Below are positions 35,745 through 46,045 of a stretch of 62,739 nt of DNA, piece after piece (positions within the stretch are counted from its first letter, which is position 1; the number at the start of each line of letters is the position of its first letter). The notes below the pieces were generated by a model. That model did no database searches. It had not been told where the DNA came from and saw only the letters and a program-made list of their open reading frames with translations. The translations under genes were made by a program, and so were the position numbers. This DNA comes from Mesorhizobium sp. Root157 (lineage in GTDB: Bacteria; Pseudomonadota; Alphaproteobacteria; Rhizobiales; Rhizobiaceae), in NCBI RefSeq assembly GCF_001427385.1, contig NZ_LMGJ01000007.1, forward strand, positions 1 through 62,739, in the 5' to 3' direction.

Positions 35745-37338
35745 CGGCCAGACTGATGCGATTTCGTTCCTCGTGAACCCTGCCACTTATGACGTTGCCG
35801 GGCCGGTCGAGACAATGGACACGCACATCTCGCGCATTTTCCTTGCCGGTCAGCGCGCCTACAAGATGAAGCGCGCCGTAAACCTGCCCTATGCCGACTT
35901 TTCGACGCCGGAACTGCGGCTTGCGACCTGCCAGAGAGAGGTTGAACTGAATTCCGCGACCGCGCCGGAGCTTTATCTCGGCGTGCGACGCATCACCCGG
36001 AAAGTTGATGGAGCGCTCGAATTCGACGGCTCCGGCGAACTTGTCGACTCGGTCGTGGAGATGGAGCGTTTCGACCAATCGGCCCTGCTTGACCGGATGG
36101 CCCTTGACGGCAGGCTCACCGCGGCCTTGATGAGCGAGACGGCTGGCATGATCGTGCGTTTCCATCGCGGGGCACCGGTCGTGCATGCAGGCAGCGGCGC
36201 AGCGAACATCGCAGGCGTGCTTGACATCAACCGTGCCGGCCTTGCGACCAGCAATGTGTTTTCAGCTGCCGAAGCGGCGGCATTCGACGCCCGCTTCCGT
36301 TCGGTGCTGGCCGGACATGCCTCCCTGCTCGACGCCCGCGAGGCGGCTGGAAAGGTGCGGCGCTGCCACGGCGACCTGCATCTGCGCAATATCTACCTGC
36401 TTGCCGCCGGCCAACCGCGCTTGTTCGACTGCATCGAGTTCAGCGAGCAGATCGCGACCATCGACATCCTCTACGACCTGGCCTTCCTGCTCATGGACCT
36501 GTGGCATCGCGGCCTGCCCGAGTTCGCCAACCTGGTCGCCAACCGGTATCTGGACGAGGCCGACGACGAGGACGGTTTCATCCTCCTGCCGTTCTTCATG
36601 GCGATCCGTGCAGCCGTGCGTGCGCATGTCACGGCCACGCAGGCCGAACAAAGCGGCGATGCGTCCGGCCGGCTGGCCGGCGAAGCCCGCAGCTATTTCG
36701 ATCTTGCCCTGGATCTGCTGACAGAGCGCCCCGTGCGGCTCATTGCTATCGGCGGGTTGAGCGGTTCGGGAAAGACCACGATCGCCGAAGCGTTGGCCGA
36801 ACATATTGGCGCGCCCCCTGGAGCCCGCATCGTAGAGAGCGATCGTATCCGCAAGGCCATGCATGGCGTGTCGTCCGAAACGCGATTGCCGGACAAAGCC
36901 TACAGGCCGGGAGTTTCCGGGCGTGTCTACCGCGAGATGGCCTGGCGTGCCGAACTCATGCTTGCCCAAGGCGCGTCGGTCGTCGCAGATGCCGTCTTCG
37001 ACCGTCCGACGGACCGCGAACGGATCGGGCATGTTGCTGAAAGCCAGGCCGTGCCCTTTCAGGGAATCTGGCTGGACGCTGCGCCCGCCTTGTTGCGGCG
37101 TCGGGTCGAGCGCCGCAAGGGCGGCCCCTCGGACGCCACCGTCGACGTCCTGTCGCGGCAACTGCAAAAGGATACGGGCGCGATAGGATGGCAACGGCTC
37201 AACGCCGCCGGCTCTGCGAAGGATATCATCTCCGAGATTCTCGAATTGCCGCTTGCGCTTGCGAAGCGACCTGGAGCCACCAAGCGATTGAATGAGCGCA
37301 CGACGCTGGCCCAGGCTTCCAACATGAAGCGAACCTGA
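35734..37338 (+). CDS. Aminoglycoside-phosphotransferase-like / AAA P-loop kinase fusion
   Basis: 534-aa cytoplasmic protein of two kinase-like domains. The N-terminal APH-like domain (about 1-325) has the catalytic loop CHGDLHLRNIYL near 213 and FDCIEF near 230, the latter in place of the Mg-binding DxD. The C-terminal P-loop domain (about 340-510) has Walker A GGLSGSGKTTIAEAL and later ESDRIRKAM, like AAA_33/zeta-toxin-type kinases. ATG 35734 follows GGAGG. This architecture equals that of mycobacterial Rv2004c, a DosR-regulon protein. The substrate is unknown; antibiotic resistance is unlikely. A FixK-type box lies 200 bp upstream. Confidence 0.88.
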   Translation: MTLDGQTDAISFLVNPATYDVAGPVETMDTHISRIFLAGQRAYKMKRAVNLPYADFSTPELRLATCQREVELNSATAPELYLGVRRITRKVDGALEFDGSGELVDSVVEMERFDQSALLDRMALDGRLTAALMSETAGMIVRFHRGAPVVHAGSGAANIAGVLDINRAGLATSNVFSAAEAAAFDARFRSVLAGHASLLDAREAAGKVRRCHGDLHLRNIYLLAAGQPRLFDCIEFSEQIATIDILYDLAFLLMDLWHRGLPEFANLVANRYLDEADDEDGFILLPFFMAIRAAVRAHVTATQAEQSGDASGRLAGEARSYFDLALDLLTERPVRLIAIGGLSGSGKTTIAEALAEHIGAPPGARIVESDRIRKAMHGVSSETRLPDKAYRPGVSGRVYREMAWRAELMLAQGASVVADAVFDRPTDRERIGHVAESQAVPFQGIWLDAAPALLRRRVERRKGGPSDATVDVLSRQLQKDTGAIGWQRLNAAGSAKDIISEILELPLALAKRPGATKRLNERTTLAQASNMKRT

Positions 37339-37373
37339 CAAGCATGACCGCAACCCGTTAACAGGAAAAGCCG

Positions 37374-37820
37374 ATGTACAAACATATTCTGATTACGACC
37401 GATGGTTCAGAACTGGCTCAAAAGGGTGTCGATCAGGGTCTGAAGTTGGCTGCTCGGCTCGGCGCGAAAGGGACAGTACTGACCGTCACCGAACCGTTGC
37501 ATCCAGCAGCGGCACGGGCAGCAATCCAGGGCGGCATCGATGATCCCGTAGCCCGCTACGACCAGCAGATCGATCAGGCCATGAAGGACCGCTACGAGGC
37601 AATCGAACAAATCGCAACCCGCCACGGTGCGACCGTGGAACTGTTGCACGAGACCGATGAATTTCCGGCCGAAGCCATTGTGAGGGTCGCCAAGTTGAAG
37701 GACTGCGACCTCATCGTGATGTCATCCCATGGCCGCCGCGGCATACAGAAGATGCTGCTCGGCAGTCAGACTTCCGAGGTGCTTGTGAATACGACGGTCC
37801 CGGTTCTGGTCATCAGGTGA
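37374..37820 (+). CDS. Universal stress protein, single UspA domain
   Basis: 148-aa UspA family protein. It starts MYKHILITTDGSELAQKGVD and ends with SSHGRRGIQKMLLGSQT, close to the ATP-binding signature (first Gly is Ser), then VLVNTTVPVLVIR. It follows the kinase gene by 35 bp in the same direction and is probably co-transcribed. A frameshifted relative lies at 45213-45665. Likely binds a nucleotide and acts under low oxygen or stress. Confidence 0.9.
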   Translation: MYKHILITTDGSELAQKGVDQGLKLAARLGAKGTVLTVTEPLHPAAARAAIQGGIDDPVARYDQQIDQAMKDRYEAIEQIATRHGATVELLHETDEFPAEAIVRVAKLKDCDLIVMSSHGRRGIQKMLLGSQTSEVLVNTTVPVLVIR

Positions 37821-37986
37821 ACGCTCCGCCCGGCGCACTCGGGGCCGCTCTGCCGGCATAGTGCGACAGACGATCGTCAGCGTCAGAAGCTTTGTATCGG
37901 CTGCTGCGGGCCCTGTCTCGGGTAGGGCGCAAATCGATCAGATGGAAGAGATGGCGCCGGCGATAGCCGCAACAAGGGGCTTATTC

Positions 37987-39482
37987 ATGGGCGACAGGCG
38001 GGCGACCGGCGAGGCAGACGCGCCGACAGAAGATAAGAGGCCCTTGGGATTCGGCTGGAGCCTGGCGCTTGCGACTGTCGCGCTGATCGCCATCGTGCTT
38101 CTGCCCAATGGCGAAAGCCTGCCGGTGGCGGGTCAGCGCATGCTCGCGGTTTTCGTCTTTGCTGTCGTGGTCTGGATCACCGAGACGCTCGACTATGCGG
38201 TCAGCGCGCTGGTGATCGCGGCGCTTATCGCGGTGCTGCTGGGTCTATCTCCCGATATAGCCGATCCCGAGACGCTGATAGGCACGTCCAGGGGGCTGTC
38301 GACGGCGATGAGCGGGTTTTCCAGCAGCGCCCTGACGCTGGTCGCCGCGGCGCTGTTCCTCTCGACCGCAATGACCATCACCGGGCTCGACCGGCGTATC
38401 GCACTCAAGGTGCTCGCGCGCGTCGGCTCGAAAACCAGTCATGTCGTCATCGGCGGAATTGTAGTCGTGACCTTGCTTGCCTTCCTGGTGCCGAGCGCGA
38501 CGGCGCGCGCTGCCGCCGTCATCCCGATCATGATGGGCATCGTCCTCGCCTTCGGCGCGGAGAAGCAGAGCCGCTTCGCCGGCTGCTGATCATCACGACG
38601 GTTCAGGCGGTGAGCGTCTGGAACGTCGGCATCAAGACAGCGGCGGCGCAGAACATGGTGGCGGCCAGCTTTCTCCAGAGCGAGCTGAGCCAGGATATCA
38701 CCTGGCTGGAGTGGTTCATCGTCGCCGCTCCATTCTCTCTTGTCATGTCGGTCGGCCTCTACTTCATCATGATGTGGATGATGCCGCCGGAACATGAAGA
38801 CCTTCCGGGCGGTACGTCGGCGATCGCGAAGCCGCTGCACGACATCGGGCCGATGAGCCGCAACGAGAAGCTCCTGCTGGCGATCTCGCTCCTCCTGGTG
38901 TTCTGCTGGGCGACAGAAGGCGTCCTGCACGACTTCGACAGTTCCACCACGACGGTGGTTGCCGTCGCTCTCCTGTTCCTGCCGGGTATCGGCGTGATGG
39001 ACTGGAAAAGCGCCAACCCCCAAATTCCGTGGGGCACCATCGTGCTTTTCGGCGTCGGTATCAGTCTCGGAACAGCGCTCCTGCAGACCGGTGCGGCGGC
39101 CTGGCTGGCCGAGATCGCGGTCGACCGGTTCGGGTTGAGCTATCTGTCGCCGCTCGCCGTCCTGGCGGCAGTGGCCGCGTTCCTGATCGTCATCCATCTC
39201 GGTTTCGCTAGCGCCACGGCCATGATCCCGATCGTCATCGCGGTGCTGCAGCAGGTCGAGACGCCGGGGCTCAACGTATTCGGGATGACCATCCTGCTGC
39301 AGTTCGTTGTCAGTTTCGGCTTCATCCTGCCGGTCAACTCTCCTCAGGCGATGGTCGCGCACGGCACTGGGACTTTCCTGGTCCGTGATTTCGTCCGCAC
39401 CGGGCTGGCGTTGACCGTTCTGGCCTATGTGCTGACGCTAATCTTTGGTGCTACCTATTGGCGGTGGCTTGGATATGTTTGA
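37987..39482 (+). pseudogene. SLC13/DASS anion permease with a frameshift
   Basis: Two adjacent frames together encode one divalent anion:Na+ symporter-like protein of about 500 aa. The first (ATG 37987, AAGGGG upstream) runs to VIPIMMGIVLAFGAEKQSRF and stops at 38589. The second continues LLIITTVQAVSVWNVGIKTA to 39482, with ILLQFVVSFGFILPVNSPQA near the end. A one-base deletion near 38583 (GCCGGCTGCTG) explains the break. Helices on both sides are well conserved, so the mutation is recent or a sequencing error. It lies 166 bp after the USP gene and 81 bp before the Ca/Na antiporter. Confidence 0.82.
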
Positions 39483-39563
39483 AGCCGACGGATTGCACCC
39501 GCCCATTGTTGCCCGGCCCATGCGAAATTTGCCTGTGCCGCGGCCCAATCGGCGAGAGGCGCG

Positions 39564-40535
39564 ATGAGCGCGATATTCTGGTGCGGCCTTGCCCTTGTTG
39601 CGCTGGTTGTCGGGGCGGAACTGCTTGTGCGCGCAGGCTCTCGCCTGTCCGCGTTGATCGGCATTCCGCCGATCCTCATTGGCCTTACCGTGGTGGCGAT
39701 CGGCACTAGCACGCCGGAGCTGGCGGTTGGGATCGACGCAGCACTTCAGGGCAAGGGATCGCTCGCGGTCGGCAACATCGCCGGCACCAATATCTTCAAC
39801 ATCCTGTTCATCCTCGGCTTGAGCGCTGCGTTCCTTCCGCTGGCGATGGAGATGCGGACCTTGCGTTTTGACCTGCCCGTAATGACCGTGGCCGCCTGCG
39901 CTCTGCTGGCGATGGCATGGGACGGGATTCTGACGCGGGTCGAGGGAGCGATTCTCGTCGGCGCCGCGATCATCTATACCGCCGCGGTCATTGGCTGGGC
40001 ACGGCGGGAGAGCCGTGCCGTCAGGCTGGATTTCGCCAAGGAGCACGCCATCCCCGCCAGTAGCCGTGAAAGCGGCAAGGTAGCCTCAAACCTCGCGGGT
40101 CTCGGAATCGGCATCGTGGTCATCGCCGTCGGGGCCGAATGGCTTGTCGACGGGGCGGTCGAACTCGCCCGGATCATGGGCGTGTCGGACGCATTCATCG
40201 GGCTTACCGTCGTGGCGATCGGAACTTCCGCGCCGGAACTGGTCACGACGGTCATTTCAACCCTGAGGCAGGAACGCGACATCGCGGTCGGCAATCTGCT
40301 CGGCAGCAGCATCTACAACATCCTGTTCATTCTCGGGACAACAACGTTGGTCCAATCCCAAGGCATCGAAGTCGAGCCTGTTCTCATCTACGTCGATCTT
40401 CCGGTGATGGTCGCCACGACGATTGCCTGCGTACCCATCTTCATCAGCGGCCGGCGCATCACGCGGCTGGAAGGCATGGTGTTCGTGGGAGCCTACATTG
40501 CCTATCTGACATATCTTATCGCCTCCCGTGTGTAG
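39564..40535 (+). CDS. Calcium/sodium antiporter, CaCA family
   Basis: 323-aa inner-membrane cation exchanger with 10 helices and two inverted alpha-repeats: GTSTPELAVGIDAALQG with AVGNIAGTNIFNILFILG, and GTSAPELVTTVISTL with AVGNLLGSSIYNILFILG. The paired acidic and polar residues (TPEL/APEL) form the ion site in the YrbG/NCX family. It is 13 bp upstream of the P-type ATPase, suggesting a shared function in calcium or related cation export. Confidence 0.93.
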   Translation: MSAIFWCGLALVALVVGAELLVRAGSRLSALIGIPPILIGLTVVAIGTSTPELAVGIDAALQGKGSLAVGNIAGTNIFNILFILGLSAAFLPLAMEMRTLRFDLPVMTVAACALLAMAWDGILTRVEGAILVGAAIIYTAAVIGWARRESRAVRLDFAKEHAIPASSRESGKVASNLAGLGIGIVVIAVGAEWLVDGAVELARIMGVSDAFIGLTVVAIGTSAPELVTTVISTLRQERDIAVGNLLGSSIYNILFILGTTTLVQSQGIEVEPVLIYVDLPVMVATTIACVPIFISGRRITRLEGMVFVGAYIAYLTYLIASRV

Positions 40536-40548
40536 CGAAGGGTGCAGG

Positions 40549-43314
40549 ATGATCGAGCCGGTGAACGAGGTCACGCAAATGAAGATGGACGGCAGTGCTT
40601 CCAGAGCCGATACGGTGGAGCCCCACCTCGAAACGGTCGAGGCCGTGCTGGCCGCATTCGGCGCCGACGCGGAGCGCGGTCTGACCGCGATGGAGGCCAA
40701 GTCGCGGCTTGCGCGATACGGCAGAAATGAACTGACGGCAGAAAAGCCGACGCCTGCATGGCGGAAATTTCTCGCCCAGTTCACGGATGTACTCGTCGTC
40801 CTGCTGATCGTCGCGGCGCTGATTTCGGCTGCACTGTGGTTTGTCGAGCGCGATTCCGCACTGCCCTACGAGGCAATCGCCATCCTGGCAATCGTGATCC
40901 TCAACGCCGTCATGGGTTATCTTCAGCAGGCCCGGGCGGAGCAGGCCTTGGCCACGCTGAGCCAAATGTCGGCTGCGCACGCCACTGTTGTCCGCGACGG
41001 CACGAGGCAACGCCTTCCCGCGTCCGACCTCGTTCCCGGCGACCTCGTTCTGATCGAGGAAGGCGACACCATTCCGGCCGACGCGCGGCTGATTCAATCG
41101 ACGGCATTGCAGACCGCCGAAGCGACGCTCACGGGCGAGAGCCTGCCCGTATCGAAGGATACGGGCGCAATTGCAGAAGAAGCGAGCCTCGGCGACCGTC
41201 ACAACATGGTCTTCAGCGGCACTGCGGCCACCTACGGGCGGGGCCGAGCGGTGGTCACGGCAACGGGAATGCAGAGCCAGATGGGTCGCATCGCCGGCAT
41301 GCTGGAGGCGACACCGGACGAGGCGACCCCGCTGCAGAAGGAGCTCGATCGGGTCGGGCGACTGCTCGGCGTCGCGGTCATGGGCATCGCGGTGGTGATG
41401 ATCGGGACGATCCTGCTGTTCGAGGATGTGCAGGGCTTCGCCGCCATATTCGATGTCCTCATTCTTGGAGTGGCGCTCGCCGTCGCCGCGGTGCCGGAAG
41501 GACTTCCGGCGGTGGTGACCGCTGTGCTGTCGCTCGGCGTGCAGCGCATGGCGAAGCGGAAGGCCATCATCCGGCATCTGGCGGCCGTCGAGACGCTCGG
41601 CTCGGCCGATGTCATCGCCTCCGACAAGACCGGCACGCTCACCCGCAACGAGATGACGGTGCGCCGCGTGGTCACGGCGAGCGGGAGCGTAAACCTGGGC
41701 GGCACGAGCTACGCGCCCGAAGGCGACGTGACGCGCCACTGCGACGGGGAGATCGACGGCTCGCTCAGGACAGAGTTCATCCGGGCTCTGGCCGCTGCCG
41801 ATCGCGCCAACAATGCGGTGCTCCAGGAATGCGACGGCCGCTGGTCGGTTCAGGGCGATCCGACCGAAGGCGCGCTGATCGTTGCTGCTCACAAGGCCGG
41901 GCTGGAAGAAGAGACGCTCGATGCCCGCTTCGAACGCGTCGGGGAAGTTCCGTTCTCGTCCGAACGCAAACTGATGAGTACGGTTCACGCCGATGCCGAG
42001 CGGCAGGGCCTGTTGCGCGCTTTCACCAAGGGTGCGCCAGATATCCTGCTTGCGCGCTGTTCGCACGAACTGGTCGGCGAGGTATCAAGGCCTCTGACGG
42101 TCGAGCGGCGCGCAGCAATCGCGTCCGCGAACGAATTACTGGCCGGCGACGCGCTGCGGACGCTGGGTCTCGCCTTCCGCTCACTACCGAAGGATGCATC
42201 GGCGGTCGACGGGTTCGGTGATGACGTCGAACATGATCTCGTCTTCCTCGGCCTTGTCGGCATGATCGACCCGCCGCGCGACGAGGCGAAGCAAGCCATC
42301 GCCCGTGCGAAGGCCGCTGGCATCAGGTCGATGATGATCACCGGCGACCATCCCATGACCGCAGCGGTCATCGCCATGGAACTTGGCATCACGGCTGATG
42401 GCAGGGCCGTCACCGGCGCCGAACTGGAGAAGATGTCGGACGAGGAACTCGACCGGACGGTCCGCGAGGTCTCGGTCTATGCCCGCGTCAATCCCGACCA
42501 CAAGCTGCGCATCGTGAACGCGCTACAGCGCGAGGGCATGACGGTGGCGATGACCGGCGACGGCGTCAACGATGCGCCGGCGTTGAAGACCGCCGACATC
42601 GGCGTCGCCATGGGCATCACCGGAACGGATGTCTCCAAGCAGGCCGCCGACATGGTGCTCGCAGACGATAATTTCGCGTCGATCGTGGCTGCTGTCGAGG
42701 AAGGCAGGGCCATCTTCTCCAACATCAGGAAATTCCTGCGCTACCTGCTCTCGTCGAATGTCGGCGAGGTCATGACCATGTTCTTCGGCGTGCTCCTGGC
42801 CGACCTGATCGGTCTGCACGCGACAGGCGGCGGCGGTGTGGTCCTGCCGCTGCTGGCGACGCAGATCCTCTGGATCAATCTGGTGACCGATGGCGCGCCC
42901 GCGCTGGCGCTGGGCGTCGACCCGGCGGATGCAGGCGCCATGAGCAAGCCGCCGCGACCTCGCGGCGAAGGCGTGATCACGCGGCGCATGTGGGCCGGCA
43001 TTCTCTTAGTCGGCGCCACCATGGCGGCCGGGACGCTGATCGTTCTCGACGCCTCGTTTCCGGGTGGGCTGATCGAAGGCGTTGGCAGCCTTGCATATGG
43101 GCAGACCATGGCCTTCACGACGCTGACCCTGTTCCAACTGTTCAATGTCTTCAACGCGCGTTCCGATGAACGCAGCGCCTTCGCAAATCTGTTCACCAAC
43201 CATTGGCTCTGGTCGGCTGTGGGCCTTTCGCTCGTTCTGCATGTGGCGGTGATCTACGTGCCATTCCTGCAGTCGGCGTTTTCGACCGTCCCGCTGAGCA
43301 TCGGTGCTGGATGA
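40549..43314 (+). CDS. P-type Ca2+-ATPase-like cation pump
   Basis: 921-aa P2-type ATPase. Actuator motif LTGESLPV near 190, helix 4 motif VPEGLPAVVTAVLSLG near 310 with the ion-site Pro-Glu, phosphorylation motif SDKTGTLTRNEM near 360, hinge TGDGVNDAPALK near 675 and C-terminal helices to 920. ATG 40549 is within 14 bp of the antiporter stop. Family members export Ca2+ or Mn2+; the mycobacterial homologue CtpF is in the DosR regulon. Long frames on the opposite strand (for example 40516-42066) are shadows. Confidence 0.93.
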   Translation: MIEPVNEVTQMKMDGSASRADTVEPHLETVEAVLAAFGADAERGLTAMEAKSRLARYGRNELTAEKPTPAWRKFLAQFTDVLVVLLIVAALISAALWFVERDSALPYEAIAILAIVILNAVMGYLQQARAEQALATLSQMSAAHATVVRDGTRQRLPASDLVPGDLVLIEEGDTIPADARLIQSTALQTAEATLTGESLPVSKDTGAIAEEASLGDRHNMVFSGTAATYGRGRAVVTATGMQSQMGRIAGMLEATPDEATPLQKELDRVGRLLGVAVMGIAVVMIGTILLFEDVQGFAAIFDVLILGVALAVAAVPEGLPAVVTAVLSLGVQRMAKRKAIIRHLAAVETLGSADVIASDKTGTLTRNEMTVRRVVTASGSVNLGGTSYAPEGDVTRHCDGEIDGSLRTEFIRALAAADRANNAVLQECDGRWSVQGDPTEGALIVAAHKAGLEEETLDARFERVGEVPFSSERKLMSTVHADAERQGLLRAFTKGAPDILLARCSHELVGEVSRPLTVERRAAIASANELLAGDALRTLGLAFRSLPKDASAVDGFGDDVEHDLVFLGLVGMIDPPRDEAKQAIARAKAAGIRSMMITGDHPMTAAVIAMELGITADGRAVTGAELEKMSDEELDRTVREVSVYARVNPDHKLRIVNALQREGMTVAMTGDGVNDAPALKTADIGVAMGITGTDVSKQAADMVLADDNFASIVAAVEEGRAIFSNIRKFLRYLLSSNVGEVMTMFFGVLLADLIGLHATGGGGVVLPLLATQILWINLVTDGAPALALGVDPADAGAMSKPPRPRGEGVITRRMWAGILLVGATMAAGTLIVLDASFPGGLIEGVGSLAYGQTMAFTTLTLFQLFNVFNARSDERSAFANLFTNHWLWSAVGLSLVLHVAVIYVPFLQSAFSTVPLSIGAG

Positions 43315-43493
43315 TCTGCGGGGTGATGGCGAGCTCCGTGCTCTGGCTGCGTGAGCTGAGCAAGGTCGTCAATAGGCATTGGAGCTGACGGATCGGGGAC
43401 CGGCCGCGTTGTTCGCCACGCTCAAGACATGCGGCGCGGAACGTGACATCTCGCGTTTGAGGCGTATTCAGCGCTGCACGCTGTATCGGAAGG

Positions 43494-44390
43494 ATGAAGG
43501 CTAAAATGACTGGTTCAGGCATGGATAAACCCGATCACCTGCTGCTGGCGACCGACTTCAGCGCGCGTTGCGACAGGGCGCAGGACCGGGCCGTTCAACT
43601 TGCGTTGCAGTGGGATGCTCGCTTGACGGCGGTTCATGCAGTCGACGCGACCGACGTTCCGAATGATCTGCCGTCGCGGCAAGGCAGGCCGAACGCCGTC
43701 GAGAGGGCAAAGCGCTTGCTGGAGGAGGAATTTGCCGCCACCGAGGGATTGCGGGCGTCCGTTCATGTCGAGCATGGCAAACCCAAAAACGTCATTTTCC
43801 ACGTAGCGACGAAACAACATTGCGATCTGATCGTTACAGGCATCGCCGGCAATGAGCCGTTGGGCCAGTCGTTTCTCGGGAGTACGGTAACCGCGCTGAC
43901 GCGTAGCGCCAAAGTCCCGGTCCTCGTCGTCAAGAAACGTGTCCTCGAAACCAATGAGCGGGTAGTTGTGGCCAGCGATCTGTCCGAAGTCTCCAGGCCA
44001 GCCCTGGACTTGGCCTTGTCGCTTTTCGACCCTCGGGATCTGACGCTTTTCCATGCCTTCGACGTGCCCTTTCGAAACTGGACCGAGGACAAGAAGACGT
44101 ACGAGCAAGCGTTGCGCGATGTGGCGTTCGAGGAATGCGAGCGTTTTCTGGCTGCCGTCGCCGGCGCGAATGTCGCCGCCAAGATCGCCGTCGTCGCTCA
44201 ACGTGGGGACCCGGCGATTCTCGTTGCAGATTATGCCGCGGACCAGGATGTGGACCTGGTGATTGCCGGCACCCACGGCCGGACGGGCGTGATGAACGTC
44301 GTTCTCGGCAGCGTCGCTTCCAATCTGCTTGACGAAGTGCCATGCGACATCATGATTGTTCCGAGCAAAGGCGCCAGATCGGCCGACTGA
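43494..44390 (+). CDS. Universal stress protein, two UspA domains
   Basis: 298-aa tandem USP (ATG 43494; ATG 43506 is equally plausible because AAGG lies between them). Domain 1 has HLLLATDFSARCDRAQDRAV and a C-terminal SFLGSTVTALTRSAKVPVLV; domain 2 has VVASDLSEVSRPALDLALSL and the full signature AGTHGRTGVMNVVLGS (G-2X-G-9X-GS), which predicts ATP binding. It lies 180 bp after the P-type ATPase. The decayed USP at 24751-25454 belongs to the same subtype. Confidence 0.9.
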   Translation: MKAKMTGSGMDKPDHLLLATDFSARCDRAQDRAVQLALQWDARLTAVHAVDATDVPNDLPSRQGRPNAVERAKRLLEEEFAATEGLRASVHVEHGKPKNVIFHVATKQHCDLIVTGIAGNEPLGQSFLGSTVTALTRSAKVPVLVVKKRVLETNERVVVASDLSEVSRPALDLALSLFDPRDLTLFHAFDVPFRNWTEDKKTYEQALRDVAFEECERFLAAVAGANVAAKIAVVAQRGDPAILVADYAADQDVDLVIAGTHGRTGVMNVVLGSVASNLLDEVPCDIMIVPSKGARSAD

Positions 44391-44777
44391 CCCCGCAGAT
44401 TGGCGGGAGCGATACCCCGCGCGCTGGGCCACTGTGATCCCAGCCAGTCGCTGGGCTCGGCTCAATCCTTTTGTCTCTGTCCAAGAATAACCCGGTCGAA
44501 CCGCCGTGGTCCGTGACCCCTATGCCGGTGCTGTGGAAGGGGCGGCGCCGTGAGGTGTCCCCCTCTCCCGATCACAGTGCATGCTTTGCCACGTACCCGC
44601 TTCGAAGGAAGGACAAAAAGGGTCCGAAATCTGCTATTCGACCAGCGCCACGCCAATCGCCGCCTTGTCCAGGCCACCTTCGGCAGCAGATCGCAAAGTG
44701 TCCGCCGGACATCCCGTGATCGGACGAAAGTGGCCGTATCAGGGTAGATTATCGTCATGCTCGGGAGAGTCGCGCCA
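44391..44777. other. Stretch with no recognised gene
   Basis: 387 bp between a USP gene and a DoxX pseudogene. Short frames occur on both strands, but none has a recognisable domain. A small hairpin (CCCGC/GCGGG, 44392-44407) just after the USP stop might end transcription. Probably eroded DNA. Confidence 0.4.
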
Positions 44778-45205
44778 CTAGAATTCCTTTTTCAGGAGAT
44801 TTCGGTCGACCGAAATTGGACCACCGCCATAGCCGACAAAGAGTAGGGTCGCGACAGTCCAGATCGCGGAGAGAAATTCGGCTTTTGCCTGCACCTGGTG
44901 CAGGAATGCTGCCCCGCCATCAGCAAGACGCCTCATACCACCGGGGGTAAAATTGTTTCACCCCCGTTCTTCAATGCCTCTATGCCAGCCGGAGTGAGAA
45001 AAGCATCGCCATAGGGATGGGTGGCGTGAAACCACCAGGTGATCGCGAGCATGACAGCATTGGCAAGTGCGATCGGGCGTGTCAGGAAGCCGGTCTTGAT
45101 GGCGATCCTTCCGAAGAACTGTATTGCTGCAAGTAGGGGCAATCAGAACCATCCCGGATAAAAGCCGATGCTCTCAACGAATCCCGTTTGCGCGAATGGC
45201 GCGCC
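44778..45205 (-). pseudogene. DoxX-family gene, decayed copy
   Basis: Minus-strand relic of a DoxX gene similar to 33626-34207. FAQTGFVESIGFYPGWF is followed by an in-frame stop near 45148; PLLAAIQFFG, GFLTRPIALANAVML and WWFHATHPYGDAFL follow; a deletion and shift near 44940 lead to AAFLHQVQAKAEFLSAIWTV and the C-terminus at TAG 44778. The first quarter of the gene is missing at the junction near 45205, next to a USP pseudogene on the other strand. Confidence 0.85.
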
Positions 45206-45212
45206 CCGACAG

Positions 45213-45665
45213 ATGTATTCCCATATTCTTATTGCGACAGATGGCTCCGAGTTGGCACAGCGCGGCGTCGATCAGGGTTTGGCTCTGGGCGGAGAAACTT
45301 GGCAGCAAGGTTACGATCTTGAATGTAACAGAGGTGTTCCCAGCCTACGCTGCGCGGGTTGAATTCAGCAACATAGCAGTTATCCAGGCAATCGAGGTGC
45401 ATCAGAAGATGGGAGAGGAATTCGCTCAAACGGTGCTCGCCGCTGCTGCCGCTTTGGCGGCGAAGCGGAACGTGGAATGCGAATCCGTGCATGTCGGCGA
45501 AAAATGCGGCCAGCCGAGGCGATCATGGAGGTTTCCAAAGAAAGAGGTTGCGATTTGATAGTCATGGCGTCCCATGGCCGTCGCGGTCTTGATCGGCTAT
45601 ATCTTGGAAGCCAGACGCCCGAAGTTCTCGCCTATAGCGCGGTGCCTGTCTTGGTTGCTCGTTGA
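45213..45665 (+). pseudogene. Universal stress protein, single domain, frameshifted
   Basis: Relic of a gene like 37374-37820. It starts MYSHILIATDGSELAQRGVD in one frame, shifts near 45285 to KLGSKVTILNVTEVFPAYAA and MGEEFAQTVLAAAAALAAKR, and shifts again near 45500 to IMEVSKERGCDLIVMASHGR and LYLGSQTPEVLAYSAVPVLV. Two small indels break an otherwise complete coding sequence. The first codons of the intact relative are nearly identical. Confidence 0.88.
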
Positions 45666-45695
45666 CTTATCAGCGATCGAAATCACTGATCGACC

Positions 45696-45836
45696 ATGGA
45701 AGACGTCGGCGGCATGGTCCAAGATACCGTCGGGATCGACGTGTCGAAAGACCGATTGGATGCTTTCTGGCATTCCCGTGAAGAACTGCCGACGGTGCCG
45801 AACACGCCAGAAGGCTTTGCCCTGCTGAGCAGCTGA
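45696..45836 (+). mobile_element. IS110-family transposase, N-terminal fragment
   Basis: 46 codons from ATG 45696. VGIDVSKDRLDAFWHSREEL and NTPEGFALL are the conserved start of IS110-type transposases, with the first catalytic Asp in GIDVSKD. A stop at 45834-45836 ends it and the rest is missing. The next 200 bp are unrecognised. It lies between a USP pseudogene and an intact exported-protein gene. Confidence 0.75.
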
Positions 45837-46045
45837 GTTTGGTTCTCGGCATGCTGGTCGTGACCCAAAAGGCACTTGAAGGGCAATTCCAGACGGCAAG
45901 ACTACCGAATAGCGAAACTTTCGAAACGCTGCTCGGCAATCTGCCCGTCGATATGTCTGCTATGTTTTTTCGCCGGATTTGATCTGCCGCAACGTGGTCC
46001 AGTGCGTCTCCTCATAAGGTATAGAAACCATAGGAGACGACTCTC

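Noticed and set aside
35734..37338. Aminoglycoside resistance gene
   Set aside because: The APH-like domain is fused to a P-loop kinase and has FDCIEF in place of the usual Mg-binding motif; the family is not known to confer resistance.
40516..42066. 516-aa minus-strand open frame
   Set aside because: Antisense shadow of the P-type Ca ATPase gene.
43450..43480. Possible FixK box before the USP gene at 43494
   Set aside because: TTGAGGCGTATTCA keeps only one good half-site and no fitting -10 is seen.
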